Assembly: GCA_003258795.1 (NCBI GenBank)
Contig: QHMH01000010.1
Coordinates: 44,558 to 108,557, forward strand
Direction of reading: 5' to 3'
Length of the DNA stretch: 64,000 nt
From: Candidatus Melainabacteria bacterium
Lineage (GTDB): Bacteria > Cyanobacteriota > Vampirovibrionia > Gastranaerophilales > Gastranaerophilaceae
Part shown: in pieces, positions 35,904 through 45,533 of the stretch
How positions within the stretch are numbered: position 1 is the stretch's first letter
Layout: the number at the start of each line of letters is the position of its first letter
The notes under the pieces: generated by a model
Told to the model about the DNA's origin: nothing
The model's input: the letters and a program-made list of their open reading frames with translations, nothing else
Database searches by the model: none
Made by a program: the position numbers and the translations under genes

Positions 35904-37522
35904 CAAAGTTTTTACTTTTGGTTTTGTTTTTTTGTTTTTCCTTGATTACTTGTAATGCGGAAACTTATGTTAGGGTTGGAATTAGTGATAACAATTTCAA
36001 AAATCTTCCACATTCTAATTTATCGGTTTTTGCAACATCGGACTGGGCTCTTTACGACAAATCTACTTCCGCTTTAATTATGAAATTTCAAAGAGAAGAT
36101 TTGGTTGAAATTAAGCTCGAGGATGGAAAATTTTTTGTTTATAAAAATGGTAAAATCGCAATAAAAAACTTTACTGGGGTTTTAATTGTACATTCTCCAA
36201 ATGGAATGTTGAATATTTCTGGGTTGAAGAGAAAGTCAAAACAAGCGATGTACCATGGAATATTTGAGCTTATCCCAAAAAATGAAAAAACTTTTTACGT
36301 TGTAAATGTACTTGAATTGCAACAGTATTTAAAAGGGGTTGTTCCAAATGAAATGCCTGTAAGTTTTGGGCTTGAAGCTTTAAAGGCTCAAGCTATTGCC
36401 GCAAGAAATTATGTTCTAATGCCAAGAACAAGAGCATATAAAGAATTTGATGTTGATGATTCAGTGGCAAGTCAAGTTTATTTTGGTGCAAATACTGAAA
36501 CTGAACTTTCAAATAAAGCCGTAGATGAAACCTCTGGTTTGGTGGCTTTATATAATGGTCAGTTGATTTTAGCTCAATATTGTTCAACTGCAGGTGGATA
36601 TACTGAAGATTTTCAAAATGCGTTTTCTGATAATACTTTAAAAATTTTTCCGGCAAAGCAAAAACCTTATCTAAAGGGTCGTCCTGATATGCTATCTTTT
36701 GGTAGTTTGCAAGAAGAGTCAGCTGCAAGAAATTTCTATATGACAAAGCCTTCTTCTTACGACATATTTTCTCCATATTATAGATGGACAAAAGAATTTG
36801 ATAAAAATGAACTTGAACAAACTTTGCAAAAAACTTTGATTTCGCAATCAAAAACAGGGTTTGTTTATCCAATGTTTACTCAAAATAATCAAATTGGAAC
36901 TTTAAAAGAAATTAAAGTTTTGCGAAGAGGTGTTTCTGGAAAAATAATGGAGCTTGAAATCCATACTACAAAAGGTATATGGAGAGTTAAAAAGGAACTT
37001 GTTGTAAGAAGAATTTTCCAGAAAAATGGTGTTTCTTTGCCAAGCGCAAATGCAGTTTTTGAACATATTTACGATGAAAATGGAGATTTATCAAAGATTG
37101 TAATATATGGTGGTGGATTTGGGCATGGCGTTGGAATGAGTCAATATGGGGCAGGTTTTATGGCAAAAAATCTCGGTAAATCTTTCTCCGAAATTTTGCA
37201 AAGATATTACTATGGAATAAATATCGCAACAGTGCCTATCACCGTTTCTTCAAATAATTCCCCTTATAGTGTCGAATTTTATGCTCCTAAAAAACATGCT
37301 TATCTTGTTGTAGATAATTGCTGTAATATTTCTGAATTAAGTGCTAATATAAACGGAGAGGTTGTTAAAATTCCTCTTTATAAAAAAAATATAGGAAGTG
37401 AATTAAGAATAGATATATCGAGATATATCGGGAAGGGAAAAAACAACATAGCTTTTTCTGTGCTACAAAATGGTTGCTGGGTAAAGCTCTATGTTGAAGT
37501 TGTAGAAAAAAATGTCTTGTAG
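35888..37522 (+). CDS. SpoIID/LytB-domain exported protein
   Basis: 544 residues, GTG start within the cysS end. Signal peptide (residues ~1-24), N-terminal SH3-like beta domain, then the SpoIID domain (LQQYLKGVVPNEMPVSFGLEALKAQAIAARNYVL ... GFGHGVGMSQYGAGFMA, residues ~140-445) with the conserved catalytic Glu in VPNEMP. SpoIID enzymes are peptidoglycan lytic transglycosylases; in non-sporulating bacteria they act in wall remodelling. Followed with overlap by murJ, matching a wall role. Confidence 0.88.
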   Translation: MGSKITKFLLLVLFFCFSLITCNAETYVRVGISDNNFKNLPHSNLSVFATSDWALYDKSTSALIMKFQREDLVEIKLEDGKFFVYKNGKIAIKNFTGVLIVHSPNGMLNISGLKRKSKQAMYHGIFELIPKNEKTFYVVNVLELQQYLKGVVPNEMPVSFGLEALKAQAIAARNYVLMPRTRAYKEFDVDDSVASQVYFGANTETELSNKAVDETSGLVALYNGQLILAQYCSTAGGYTEDFQNAFSDNTLKIFPAKQKPYLKGRPDMLSFGSLQEESAARNFYMTKPSSYDIFSPYYRWTKEFDKNELEQTLQKTLISQSKTGFVYPMFTQNNQIGTLKEIKVLRRGVSGKIMELEIHTTKGIWRVKKELVVRRIFQKNGVSLPSANAVFEHIYDENGDLSKIVIYGGGFGHGVGMSQYGAGFMAKNLGKSFSEILQRYYYGINIATVPITVSSNNSPYSVEFYAPKKHAYLVVDNCCNISELSANINGEVVKIPLYKKNIGSELRIDISRYIGKGKNNIAFSVLQNGCWVKLYVEVVEKNVL

Positions 37523-39128
37523 TTGTGAGAAAAATCAAAGTATATTAAAAGCAGCATGGCTTATTGCTGTGGTTACGATAGTAAGTAAAATTATTGGGTT
37601 TATAAGGGATATTACCATTGCAAAATGTTATGGCGCAACAATGGTTTCTGATGCGTATTTTTATGCATATCAACTTCCTGCACTTGCAATAATACTTTTA
37701 GGTGGAGTTGGCGGTCCTTTTCATAGTGCGGCTGTTTCTGTTTTTTCCAAGATGATTCCATCATTCAAAGAAAAAGCAAGCCCTGAGTTGAATAAATTAT
37801 TTAATACATTTTTAACTGCAACATTTTTAATTTTTACTGTGATTGCAGTTCTATGCTTTATTTTTTCTGACCAAATTATGGGAATAATAATTTCTGGTCA
37901 TAATCCTGAATTGGTATCTCTTGCAGGTATGCATTTGAGAATTATGTCCCCAGTGTTGATTATTGGAGGAATTGTTGGAATTTATTATGGAACTCTTGTC
38001 AGTTACAGAGAATTTATGCTCCCTAATATGGCTCCAATTTTGATGAGTGCTGTAATTATCACAATGATTACTCTTGTTCACAACGATACATCCGGAAGAG
38101 TTTTGGCAATTGCAACTACAATCGGTGCTCTATGTCAGTTTTTATATCAAATTCCTAAAATTAAACAATTAGGATTTAGATTGAAACCTAATATTGATTT
38201 TAAGTCAGAAAAATTCAAACAGATTTGTGAATTGTTGTTTCCTGCTGTATTAAGTTCTACTATTGGACAATTATATGTTTACATCGATATGTTTTTTGCA
38301 TCATCTCTTGTCGTTGGTGCATGGACTGCTATTGGGTATTCAAATAGAATTTTTCAATTTCCGGTAGGGATTTTAGTTACAGCATTTTTAGTTCCGCTAT
38401 TTCCTATTTTCTCAACTCTTGTTGGACAGAAAGAGTTTGAGCAAATTAAAACATACTTCAATAGAGGGGTTGGACTATTATTTTTTGTAGGACTTCCAAT
38501 AATGATAGGGATTTGGACAGTTGGCTATGATGCAATAAGATTGATTTTTGAAAGAGGTGCTTTTGACCAAAGAGCAGTAATGATGGTTACACAAGCTCTA
38601 ACTTTCCTTGCTTTTGCTATTCTTCCTTACGTGTTCAGAGATTCTATAACAAGAATTTATTATTCATTTAATGATTCAAAAACTCCATTTTTAACTGCCG
38701 TATTTTGTATTGGTTTGAAAATCTTCTTAAACTGGTTATTCGTAATTCAATTGAAAGTCGGAAGTGGAATCGGTGGTATAACTCTTTCAACTTCAATGGT
38801 AACGTTGTGTAATGCAACATTGCTTGGTGTTTTGGTTTCTAAAAAAATCAAGATGAACTACAAAGATTTGTTTTTTAACTTGGCTAAAATGCTTGTTGCA
38901 GCAGCAATAACATTATATATTTGTTTTGTTGCAGGATTGTACTTTACAATGTATTTCCATAATATGCCTGCTGTTATTTTCGAAATATCAAAGATTATAT
39001 CAATTATGATACTTTGCGTTTTGGTTTACGTTCCACTAAACCTTGCTTTGAAAAACGAATATGCAATTGAACTTTTTGCACGTGTGTCAAATAAAATTAA
39101 GGGAAAATTTAATGGCTTACATAAATAA
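37512..39128 (+). CDS. murJ: Lipid II flippase MurJ
   Basis: 538 residues, about 14 membrane helices, MviN/MurJ family of the MOP superfamily: SKIIGFIRDITIAKCYGATMVSDAYFYAY at the N-terminus, GVGGPFHSAAVSVFS and the PVGILVTAFLVPLFPIFS segment. Flips lipid II for peptidoglycan synthesis. Overlaps the SpoIID gene by 11 bp and tsaC by 17 bp. Confidence 0.93.
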   Translation: MSCSCEKNQSILKAAWLIAVVTIVSKIIGFIRDITIAKCYGATMVSDAYFYAYQLPALAIILLGGVGGPFHSAAVSVFSKMIPSFKEKASPELNKLFNTFLTATFLIFTVIAVLCFIFSDQIMGIIISGHNPELVSLAGMHLRIMSPVLIIGGIVGIYYGTLVSYREFMLPNMAPILMSAVIITMITLVHNDTSGRVLAIATTIGALCQFLYQIPKIKQLGFRLKPNIDFKSEKFKQICELLFPAVLSSTIGQLYVYIDMFFASSLVVGAWTAIGYSNRIFQFPVGILVTAFLVPLFPIFSTLVGQKEFEQIKTYFNRGVGLLFFVGLPIMIGIWTVGYDAIRLIFERGAFDQRAVMMVTQALTFLAFAILPYVFRDSITRIYYSFNDSKTPFLTAVFCIGLKIFLNWLFVIQLKVGSGIGGITLSTSMVTLCNATLLGVLVSKKIKMNYKDLFFNLAKMLVAAAITLYICFVAGLYFTMYFHNMPAVIFEISKIISIMILCVLVYVPLNLALKNEYAIELFARVSNKIKGKFNGLHK

Positions 39129-39696
39129 TATCGATGAAATAAATGAAATTTTGAAAAACGATGGGATTATTGCCTTTGTTACAGATACAGTCTGGGGACT
39201 TGGTTGTTTGCCAAGCTCTAAAAAAGCAGTTGAAAAAATTTATGAAATTAAGCATCGTGAAGCTCAAAAACCGCTCATTTTGATGTCATCAAAAGTTGAA
39301 TATCTGAAACCTTATATAAAAAGGTTTGATGGAAAAGTTAAAGAGTTGGCTAATAAATTTTTTGCTGGAGCTTTAACTATTGTGACAGAAAAAAGTGAAA
39401 AAACTCCAGATTATATGACTTCAAATTTTCAAACAGTAGGGATAAGAATACCAGATAATGCTATCTTTCAGGAACTATGTGACAACATTGATGGGAATGT
39501 ACTTGCAACTACAAGTGCAAATCTCTCTCACGAACCTTCTGCAAAAACTTACGAAGATGCAAAAAAATGTATGACAAATCGTGCAGATTTTATTGTGCCA
39601 GATTATGGTTTCCTTGCTAAAGGGCTTGAATCAACTGTCGTGCTCGTTAATGAAGATGAAGTAAAAATTCTCCGTCAAGGTGAAATTAAACTTTAA
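39112..39696 (+). CDS. tsaC: Threonylcarbamoyl-AMP synthase
   Basis: 194 residues from the ATG at 39112 (AAGGGA upstream), inside the murJ end. YrdC/Sua5 domain: FVTDTVWGLGCLPSSKKAVEKIYEIKHREAQKPL and TTSANLSHEPSAKTYEDAK. Makes the threonylcarbamoyl adenylate used for t6A37, the substrate on which MtaB (23.6 kb) acts later. Short type without the Sua5 domain. Confidence 0.9.
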   Translation: MAYINNIDEINEILKNDGIIAFVTDTVWGLGCLPSSKKAVEKIYEIKHREAQKPLILMSSKVEYLKPYIKRFDGKVKELANKFFAGALTIVTEKSEKTPDYMTSNFQTVGIRIPDNAIFQELCDNIDGNVLATTSANLSHEPSAKTYEDAKKCMTNRADFIVPDYGFLAKGLESTVVLVNEDEVKILRQGEIKL

Positions 39697-39701
39697 GCTT
39701 T

Positions 39702-40019
39702 TTAAATCACGAAACTTCGTACATATTTGCAAACACTTTCAAGTTGCTTTGCATTTAATTTGTCTATTTCTGTGTGAAGGTATGTTTTCAATTCAATCTC
39801 TGGTTGGAGATGGTAAAATTCAAATAAATCTTTAATTTCAATGTTAAAAGCATTTGCAAATTTTAAAAGAAGTTGGGAATTTGGCATATGTTTTCCAAGC
39901 TCAATACTGCTCAAATGCTTGCTATCAATCCCAGTTATCTCCGCAAGCTGAATTTGAGTCATATCATTTTTTATACGAAGTTCTCTAATTTTTTTACCCA
40001 ATAAACTTTTAACATCCAT
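39702..40019 (-). CDS. XRE-family helix-turn-helix regulator
   Basis: 105 residues. Helix-turn-helix (residues ~10-64): IRELRIKNDMTQIQLAEITGIDSKHLSSIELGKHMP, then a short helical tail. Divergent from a strong promoter at 40073-40101 and downstream end convergent with tsaC. It could regulate the neighbouring promoter (inference). Confidence 0.85.
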   Translation of the reverse strand: MDVKSLLGKKIRELRIKNDMTQIQLAEITGIDSKHLSSIELGKHMPNSQLLLKFANAFNIEIKDLFEFYHLQPEIELKTYLHTEIDKLNAKQLESVCKYVRSFVI

Positions 40020-40072
40020 AGTTATATGGTAGCAAATTATTAAAATATATGAACCGTAATATTGGAGAATAC

Positions 40073-40101
40073 TTGACGTATATTCGTAAATTTTATATAC
40101 T
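40073..40101 (+). promoter_or_regulatory. Sigma-70 promoter between the XRE gene and the sugar cluster
   Basis: TTGACG (40073-40078), 17-bp spacer, TATACT (40096-40101), start about 40108. No gene of normal size follows on this strand. Confidence 0.65.
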
Positions 40102-40107
40102 TTGTAT

Positions 40108-40190
40108 TGAAATATGGCGAAAAACGATATAAAAATCGTTTATATCTAAAATCATTCTTTGTGGGAGTAAAAACTTGCTTCCATTTTTTT
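40108..40190 (+). ncRNA. Candidate small RNA (~80 nt)
   Basis: It follows the promoter at 40073-40101. It has a perfect hairpin AAACGAT/ATCGTTT (about 40123-40142) and ends in a weak stem GGGAG/CTTCC followed by ATTTTTTT. An 11-codon ORF (ATG 40114) without ribosome site also lies here. It ends at the 3' end of the convergent TPP-enzyme gene and could act on it in antisense. Speculative. Confidence 0.35.
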
Positions 40191-41961
40191 AAGGGAGAAA
40201 GTTTTTATTATATTCATCTCTTGGTAAGAATGGGTACATATCTTCAAGACTTGGGGATATCATTGACCCATCTTCGAGTTTTCGAGAAGAAAGTTTAGGT
40301 AAAAATGAGTATTCTTTTTGAACGAAAACTTCACATAAAATCGCATCTTCATAATTTAAAACTTCTTTAATTTGTTCATCGATATTTATTGGAGATTTAA
40401 TACTCTTGTATTTTATGTTGAAAGCTTGTGCAATTTTTTCAAAATTAGGTATTCCAACCCCACTATCAACACCAGAACCAGTCATTCTTCCGTTAAAGAA
40501 ATTTCTTTGTGTTTGTCTTATTGACGAATAACCATCATTATTTATTACAAAAATTTTTATTGGTAATTTGTTATATGAGATAGTTTCAAGCTCTTGCAAG
40601 TTCATCATTATAGAACCATCTCCAGTGCAACATATTGTTCTTCTGCCATTTCCAGCAACGTATGCTCCGATTGATGCTGGAAGGTCATAACCCATTGATG
40701 CATCGCCAGAATTTGAAATGTATCGTTGATTTTTTTTGATTTTTGCCATTTGAAAAGGACAAATGCAAGACGAGCCATTCCCCATAACAAAAATATCATT
40801 TTCCTTGAGATTATCTACGAGTATTTTTGAAAAGAAATATGGATTAAGTTCGTTGTTTTCTTTTTGTTGATGACATTCTTCATTTGAATATTTTTGTTTT
40901 AAATTTTTACAAAAATCAAGCCAATCTGATTGAGGGTTTGCGGTTGCATTCATTAGTTTAGGTAGAAAGTCCGCTAAATCTGCGTTTATAGCTAAATCTG
41001 GTTTTACAAGAGGTTTTTTTAATTCTGCCTCGTCAATATCTACAACTATTTTGAACGCATTTTTTGCAAAATTTTCCCAATTATAACTTACCTGTCTTAT
41101 GTTGTTTCTTGTTCCTAATTCAAGTATTAAATCTGCATTTTGGAGTGTAAAATTTCCAGCTCTTTGTCCTATTGTTCCTATTCTTCCAATGTAGTATGGA
41201 TTTTCATCTTCTATTAGGTCGAAGCCATTAAGGGTAGTGACTACTGGAATTTTTAAATTATCAAGAAGTTTTAAAAATGTGTCTTGGGTATTTGAAAGTC
41301 TGATTCCGTGACCTGCAACAATTAAGGGCTTCTTTGCTTTCTTTAATTTTTCGACAACTTCTTCGATGTGTAAATTGTAAGATTTTTTCTCTGGAGCTTT
41401 AAATTCAATGAGCTCATCTTCTTCTATTATAGCTGATTGAACGTTCATTGGAATGTTCAACCAAACTGGGGCAAATCTTCCAGTTGTTGCCTCGTAAATG
41501 GCCTTATCTAAATGATATTTTATAGTATTAGGGTCATATACTGTTTGTGCATATTTTGTTAAAGGTTTTACAACAGAAATTATATCAACTTCTTGATCTC
41601 CAAGTTGTCGAAGAGGAATATTTTTACAGCTATCAAGCATTGTTGTGTATTTAACTTGACCAGATATGTATAGTACAGGAACTGAGTCTGTCCATTGACC
41701 AAAAACTCCATTTAAGCAGTTTAATCCTCCAGGTCCTGTTGTAACGTTTACAACTGCAAGTTCTTGATTTACTCTCGCATATCCTTCTGCTGCAATTGCG
41801 GATGCTTGTTCGTGGTGGTTTGCTATATAATGATCAATTCCATGTCCCAAACTGTCGTTGAGATGCATTGCCCCGCCACCTGATACCATAAAGAATGTTT
41901 TAACTTTATATTTTTCTTTAAGTCTTTTAGCTATGTAATCTGATAATTTTATTTTTGCCAT
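40189..41961 (-). CDS. Thiamine-pyrophosphate enzyme of a surface-sugar cluster
   Basis: 590 residues, acetolactate-synthase-like three-domain fold. N-terminal catalytic Glu in HHEQASAIAAEGYAR, middle domain GHGIRLSN, C-terminal TPP motif GDGSIMMNLQELETISYNKLPIKIFVINNDGYSS (GDG...NN). It lies with NeuB-like and epimerase genes rather than with ilv genes. TPP enzymes in O-antigen clusters can attach a two-carbon branch to keto-sugars (YerE is the known case), which makes the CDP-keto-sugar from the rfbFGH operon a conceivable acceptor (inference). Confidence 0.8.
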   Translation of the reverse strand: MAKIKLSDYIAKRLKEKYKVKTFFMVSGGGAMHLNDSLGHGIDHYIANHHEQASAIAAEGYARVNQELAVVNVTTGPGGLNCLNGVFGQWTDSVPVLYISGQVKYTTMLDSCKNIPLRQLGDQEVDIISVVKPLTKYAQTVYDPNTIKYHLDKAIYEATTGRFAPVWLNIPMNVQSAIIEEDELIEFKAPEKKSYNLHIEEVVEKLKKAKKPLIVAGHGIRLSNTQDTFLKLLDNLKIPVVTTLNGFDLIEDENPYYIGRIGTIGQRAGNFTLQNADLILELGTRNNIRQVSYNWENFAKNAFKIVVDIDEAELKKPLVKPDLAINADLADFLPKLMNATANPQSDWLDFCKNLKQKYSNEECHQQKENNELNPYFFSKILVDNLKENDIFVMGNGSSCICPFQMAKIKKNQRYISNSGDASMGYDLPASIGAYVAGNGRRTICCTGDGSIMMNLQELETISYNKLPIKIFVINNDGYSSIRQTQRNFFNGRMTGSGVDSGVGIPNFEKIAQAFNIKYKSIKSPINIDEQIKEVLNYEDAILCEVFVQKEYSFLPKLSSRKLEDGSMISPSLEDMYPFLPRDEYNKNFLP

Positions 41962-41973
41962 AATTTATTCTTT

Positions 41974-43062
41974 CTAAACTTCCAAACCTCTATCATAAAT
42001 TTTTTTCTTTAATGTTTCATCATAAGCGTATGGACAATCAATATCATCAATTTTTACGGGATTATCTGCTTTTATATCGTGTAATAATACTTCACCTCTC
42101 ATAAGCTCTCTGCAAGATATCTGTCCTTTTTGAAGAGGAATGGCAAGATATACATCTTCATCATTTAAAGTTTCTCCTGCTTTTAAATCTCTTTTTGCAT
42201 AAACCCCTCTAACTAATGCATCAAGATACTGTGTTTCAGCTTTTTCAGGAATATATTTGTAATCTGGCGAGCATCCACAAATTTCAATAGCAGATTTATA
42301 TGCTTTAATCCATCTGTCCAAATCAGCTGGAGTTGAGCAATAAGGAGAAATTGGAACATTGTTATAATCTATGTCGATATGTCTTTCAAACGTTCTTGCA
42401 CCCTTTGCGTATGCAATCATAATGCCCTTTTCTATATCGTCATTTGTTTCGTGAGTTGAAAATCCTATAACATGATTTGGATATCTATTTTTTAGATAAT
42501 CGATTTGATTTAGTTCTAATTGGTTTTTCTCACTTGGATAAAGTGCAACACAATGATTTATTGCAAGTGGAATGTTTCTGTTATCAAAGAATTTTACGAT
42601 ATCATCAATGTCTTTTACGGAAGAACCTCCAGTTGAAACGATTACTGGTTTTCTTGTTTTTGCAATTTCTTCAATTAAGACCCAGTCGTTTAAATCAGAA
42701 GATGCTATCTTTATAATTTGAATTCCTAAATTGACACATGTTTGTACAGACTTTTCATCAAATGGTGTTGACATTGTAATGCATCCAGATTTTCTTACAG
42801 TATCAACTAAAATACCATATTCGCTCTCATCCATTTTGGTTTTAACAGTTTTGTTAATGTATCTTATATCTTGTCTGTTTTTAAAATCTTTGTGGATAAA
42901 ATGATCAACATCTCGAAATTGAAGTTTGATTGCAGCCTTTATGTTGTTAAATCTTACAATCCTTGAAAAATCAGTAATGATTTTCTTTCCACGTTCAACA
43001 TCGCCCCAATGGTTATTTGCAAGTTCCAATACAAACAAATCTTCAAATATATTATTTTTCAT
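41974..43062 (-). CDS. NeuB-family sialic-acid-type synthase
   Basis: 362 residues. NeuB barrel (ELANNHWGDVERGKKII, AIKLQFRD, STPFDEKSV, IKIASSDLNDW, ALYPSEKNQLELNQI, STHETND) followed by a C-terminal SAF domain (residues ~280-345, VYAKRDLKAGETLNDEDVYLAIP). Enzymes of this family condense phosphoenolpyruvate with a sugar aldehyde to make nonulosonic acids. Neither CMP-transferase nor other neu/leg/pse genes are in the window, so the product is unknown. 12 bp after the epimerase-type genes' side, same strand as the TPP enzyme. Confidence 0.85.
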   Translation of the reverse strand: MKNNIFEDLFVLELANNHWGDVERGKKIITDFSRIVRFNNIKAAIKLQFRDVDHFIHKDFKNRQDIRYINKTVKTKMDESEYGILVDTVRKSGCITMSTPFDEKSVQTCVNLGIQIIKIASSDLNDWVLIEEIAKTRKPVIVSTGGSSVKDIDDIVKFFDNRNIPLAINHCVALYPSEKNQLELNQIDYLKNRYPNHVIGFSTHETNDDIEKGIMIAYAKGARTFERHIDIDYNNVPISPYCSTPADLDRWIKAYKSAIEICGCSPDYKYIPEKAETQYLDALVRGVYAKRDLKAGETLNDEDVYLAIPLQKGQISCRELMRGEVLLHDIKADNPVKIDDIDCPYAYDETLKKKIYDRGLEV

Positions 43063-43121
43063 TGTGATAGTACCTTTTGTTTAAGGGAACAAGATAAATT
43101 TATTCTAAACAAAGATATATT

Positions 43122-43979
43122 TCAATAAGTTAGTGCTGAATTGCAAGAATTTTTGATATATTCACACAGTTTATTCAAGCCTTCTTCCATACTTGTAAAC
43201 TGAAAATTTGGAATGCTTTCCAAAAGTAAAGAATTGTCGCCAGTGTATTCATTGTTTAAAATTGGATTTAAAATTTTAATGTCAGCATTGCTGTTTGTGA
43301 TTTTTTTTACAATATTTGCAATTTCCAAAAGGCTTATGCTTTCGCAAGGAGTAATATTTATAATGTTTTTTTGTGGAAATTTTTCTACAAAACATTCAAT
43401 GATTTTTTGAGCATCTTCAATGAAAAGATAATCAAATACTACGTTTTGATTTATTGTGATATCTTCATTTTTAAGTGCTTGTGATATAGCGTATGATGGA
43501 AATCTATTTTCTTTTTCTCCATATCCGTAACAGCCAAATATGTTTAGCATTAAAACATCATCTCTATCTTTTATCATATTTGAAATCAAAAGTTTTGATT
43601 TTCCATATAAATCTTCAGGGATAAATTGTCCAATTTCACTTTCTTTAACTTTATGTAAATTTCGACTTTTACCATACATTGCACCAGAACCAAATAAGAT
43701 TACTTTGCAAGATGTTTTTTTACTGTTTAAAATGTTTTCAACCATAGCAAGATTATCTTCAATTGTGCTGTCTGCATCTTTTATACCTCTTGCACCGCCA
43801 GTATTTCCACAATGAATTATAAAATCAATATCGTTAGATTTAAAATAATTTTTAACTGCAACATCATTTGTTAAATCAAGTTCATAGCTTCTTGGAGTCA
43901 AGAGAGTGTATTTTTGTTCAAAATTTTTCTTTAAATTTTTACCTATAAAGCCACCTGAACCTGTTAACAATATTTTCAT
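43122..43979 (-). CDS. NAD-dependent epimerase/dehydratase (extended SDR)
   Basis: 285 residues: Rossmann motif TGSGGFIGKNLKKNF, active-site YGKSK (YxxxK) and the segment FGSGAMYGKS. Likely a sugar-nucleotide 4-reductase or epimerase. First gene of the leftward cluster with the NeuB and TPP enzymes. Exact substrate not predictable from sequence. Confidence 0.85.
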   Translation of the reverse strand: MKILLTGSGGFIGKNLKKNFEQKYTLLTPRSYELDLTNDVAVKNYFKSNDIDFIIHCGNTGGARGIKDADSTIEDNLAMVENILNSKKTSCKVILFGSGAMYGKSRNLHKVKESEIGQFIPEDLYGKSKLLISNMIKDRDDVLMLNIFGCYGYGEKENRFPSYAISQALKNEDITINQNVVFDYLFIEDAQKIIECFVEKFPQKNIINITPCESISLLEIANIVKKITNSNADIKILNPILNNEYTGDNSLLLESIPNFQFTSMEEGLNKLCEYIKNSCNSALTY

Positions 43980-44040
43980 TTTAATTCCCTCTAATTTTTA
44001 TAAAAATATTGTACCATAAAATACATTCATGTAATAAAAA

Positions 44041-44061
44041 GCGAGAGCTTTAAGCTCTCGC
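44041..44061. terminator. Palindromic terminator between sugar cluster and next gene
   Basis: GCGAGAGCTT/AAGCTCTCGC stem with a minimal loop; A-run on the left, T/A tracts less marked on the right. Most likely terminates the leftward transcript of 44088-44477. Confidence 0.7.
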
Positions 44062-44087
44062 ACTAAGGTTATTTAAGGTTATTGTTC

Positions 44088-44477
44088 TTAAGAGGATTTT
44101 TGAGCAGTTTTTAAATGCTCTTGAACTTTTTTTGCAACTTTTGAAGTGACATCAAGAGTCTTATCACCAATTGTTGCGATAACATTCATAACTTTTTGTT
44201 TTGCGTTCGCATTTTCAGTAACTTTTACATATTTCTGAAGTTGAGGAACATATTTTCTTGCGACTGCAGAACCACCAGCTATTATGATTGCTGTCATTAA
44301 AGCTTTTTTAAGAAAACTGTCGTTTTTCTTTTGTTCTGGTTTTTTTGAAGATACAAAAACATCGTTTGGATATGGTCTTGTTGTGTAACCTTCTTTTCCA
44401 TAAGGTTGAATTCCATTGTTTTGTACCGCAGTTTGTTTGAATATCGGAGTGTAGCCGACATTGTTAATGTTTGTCAT
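44088..44477 (-). CDS. Small hypothetical protein
   Basis: 129 residues. Polar N-terminus (TNINNVGYTPIFKQTAVQNNGIQPYG), a hydrophobic helix (KKALMTAIIIAGGSAVARKY, about residues 57-77) and an amphipathic Lys/Val helix. No family recognised. The N-terminal style is similar to the hypothetical at 22745-23494. Single gene with its own terminator. Confidence 0.65.
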   Translation of the reverse strand: MTNINNVGYTPIFKQTAVQNNGIQPYGKEGYTTRPYPNDVFVSSKKPEQKKNDSFLKKALMTAIIIAGGSAVARKYVPQLQKYVKVTENANAKQKVMNVIATIGDKTLDVTSKVAKKVQEHLKTAQKSS

Positions 44478-44636
44478 AATATCCGCCTTTACTTAAATAA
44501 CCTCTATGAATTATTAAAGTTTTATTTCTCATGATAATTGCCTTATTTTTAAACTTTAGTTTACATAACTTAATAAAACGAGCAAGTTTATATATTTATT
44601 ATTGACCATAAAGGTGTCGAAGGATAAAATGTCAAA

Positions 44637-45521
44637 ATGGTTGGAGCAAAAAAGGTAAGGAAATTTGGATTTTTAAATGGAGCTGCAGCAGCTTGCAGTT
44701 ATGGTTTAAACCCTCTATTTTCTCTGCCTTTGTTTGCATTAGGTTTTAGTGTAAATTCCGTTTTGTTTTATAGATATGCAATTGCGGTTGTTATTTATAA
44801 AATTTTGTTGATGTTTAAAGGTGATATTGATTATAGAGTTTCAAGAAAAGAGATAATCTGTTTGCTTTATTTAGGGATAATGTTCACTCTATCTTCAGTT
44901 ACGCTATTTACATCATTTAATTATATTGCATCTGGAGTTGCGTGTACGATTTTATTTGTTTATCCGGTTATAGTTGCTTGCATAATGGCAATATTTTTCA
45001 AAGAAAAGGTTACAAAAACGACAGTAATCTCTGTTGTTGTTGCTTTGACTGGAATATTTCTCTTGAATTCTTCTTTTGATAAGAATGCAATATCAAAAGT
45101 TGGACTCTTTTATATTTTGTTGTCTGCGTTATCTTATGCTCTTTATATGGTGGGAATTAGAACAATAAAAACAGTAAAGAAAATGCATTCTGATAAGATT
45201 ACATTTTATGTAATGTTTGTAAGTGTACTTTTTTATTATGTAATATTGAACTTTGGAGTTGACTTACAGCCTGTTTCTGGGATAAAAGAATGGGTTTGTG
45301 TTTTAGGTTTAGCAATAGTTCCAACAATTATATCCTTGGAAACAATAAATATTGCAATAAAAATAATTGGTGCGACAAAAACAGCAATTTTAGGTGCATT
45401 AGAACCATTGACAGCGGTTTTGATAGGGACTTTGATATTCAAAGAACAGTTTTCTTTTAGCATTGGAGTTGGAATAATTTGTGTGCTATCTGGGGTGACA
45501 CTTACTGTTTTAAAAAAATGA
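44637..45521 (+). CDS. EamA/DMT-superfamily transporter
   Basis: 294 residues with about ten membrane helices in two EamA halves (GAAAACSYGLNPLFSLPL... FFKEKVTKTTVISVVVALTGIFLL and ...LGALEPLTAVLIGTLIFKEQFSFSIGVGIICVLSG). Exports or imports metabolites; substrate unknown. Convergent terminator follows. Confidence 0.9.
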   Translation: MVGAKKVRKFGFLNGAAAACSYGLNPLFSLPLFALGFSVNSVLFYRYAIAVVIYKILLMFKGDIDYRVSRKEIICLLYLGIMFTLSSVTLFTSFNYIASGVACTILFVYPVIVACIMAIFFKEKVTKTTVISVVVALTGIFLLNSSFDKNAISKVGLFYILLSALSYALYMVGIRTIKTVKKMHSDKITFYVMFVSVLFYYVILNFGVDLQPVSGIKEWVCVLGLAIVPTIISLETINIAIKIIGATKTAILGALEPLTAVLIGTLIFKEQFSFSIGVGIICVLSGVTLTVLKK

Positions 45522-45533
45522 ATTTATCTTGTA

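Noticed and set aside
40114..40149. 11-codon micro-gene starting at ATG 40114
   Set aside because: No ribosome site and no conservation evidence; kept only as part of the small RNA candidate.
40189..41961. Acetolactate synthase (ilvB) of branched amino-acid synthesis
   Set aside because: The fold fits, but there are no ilv genes next to it and it lies in a sugar cluster; left as an unspecified TPP enzyme.
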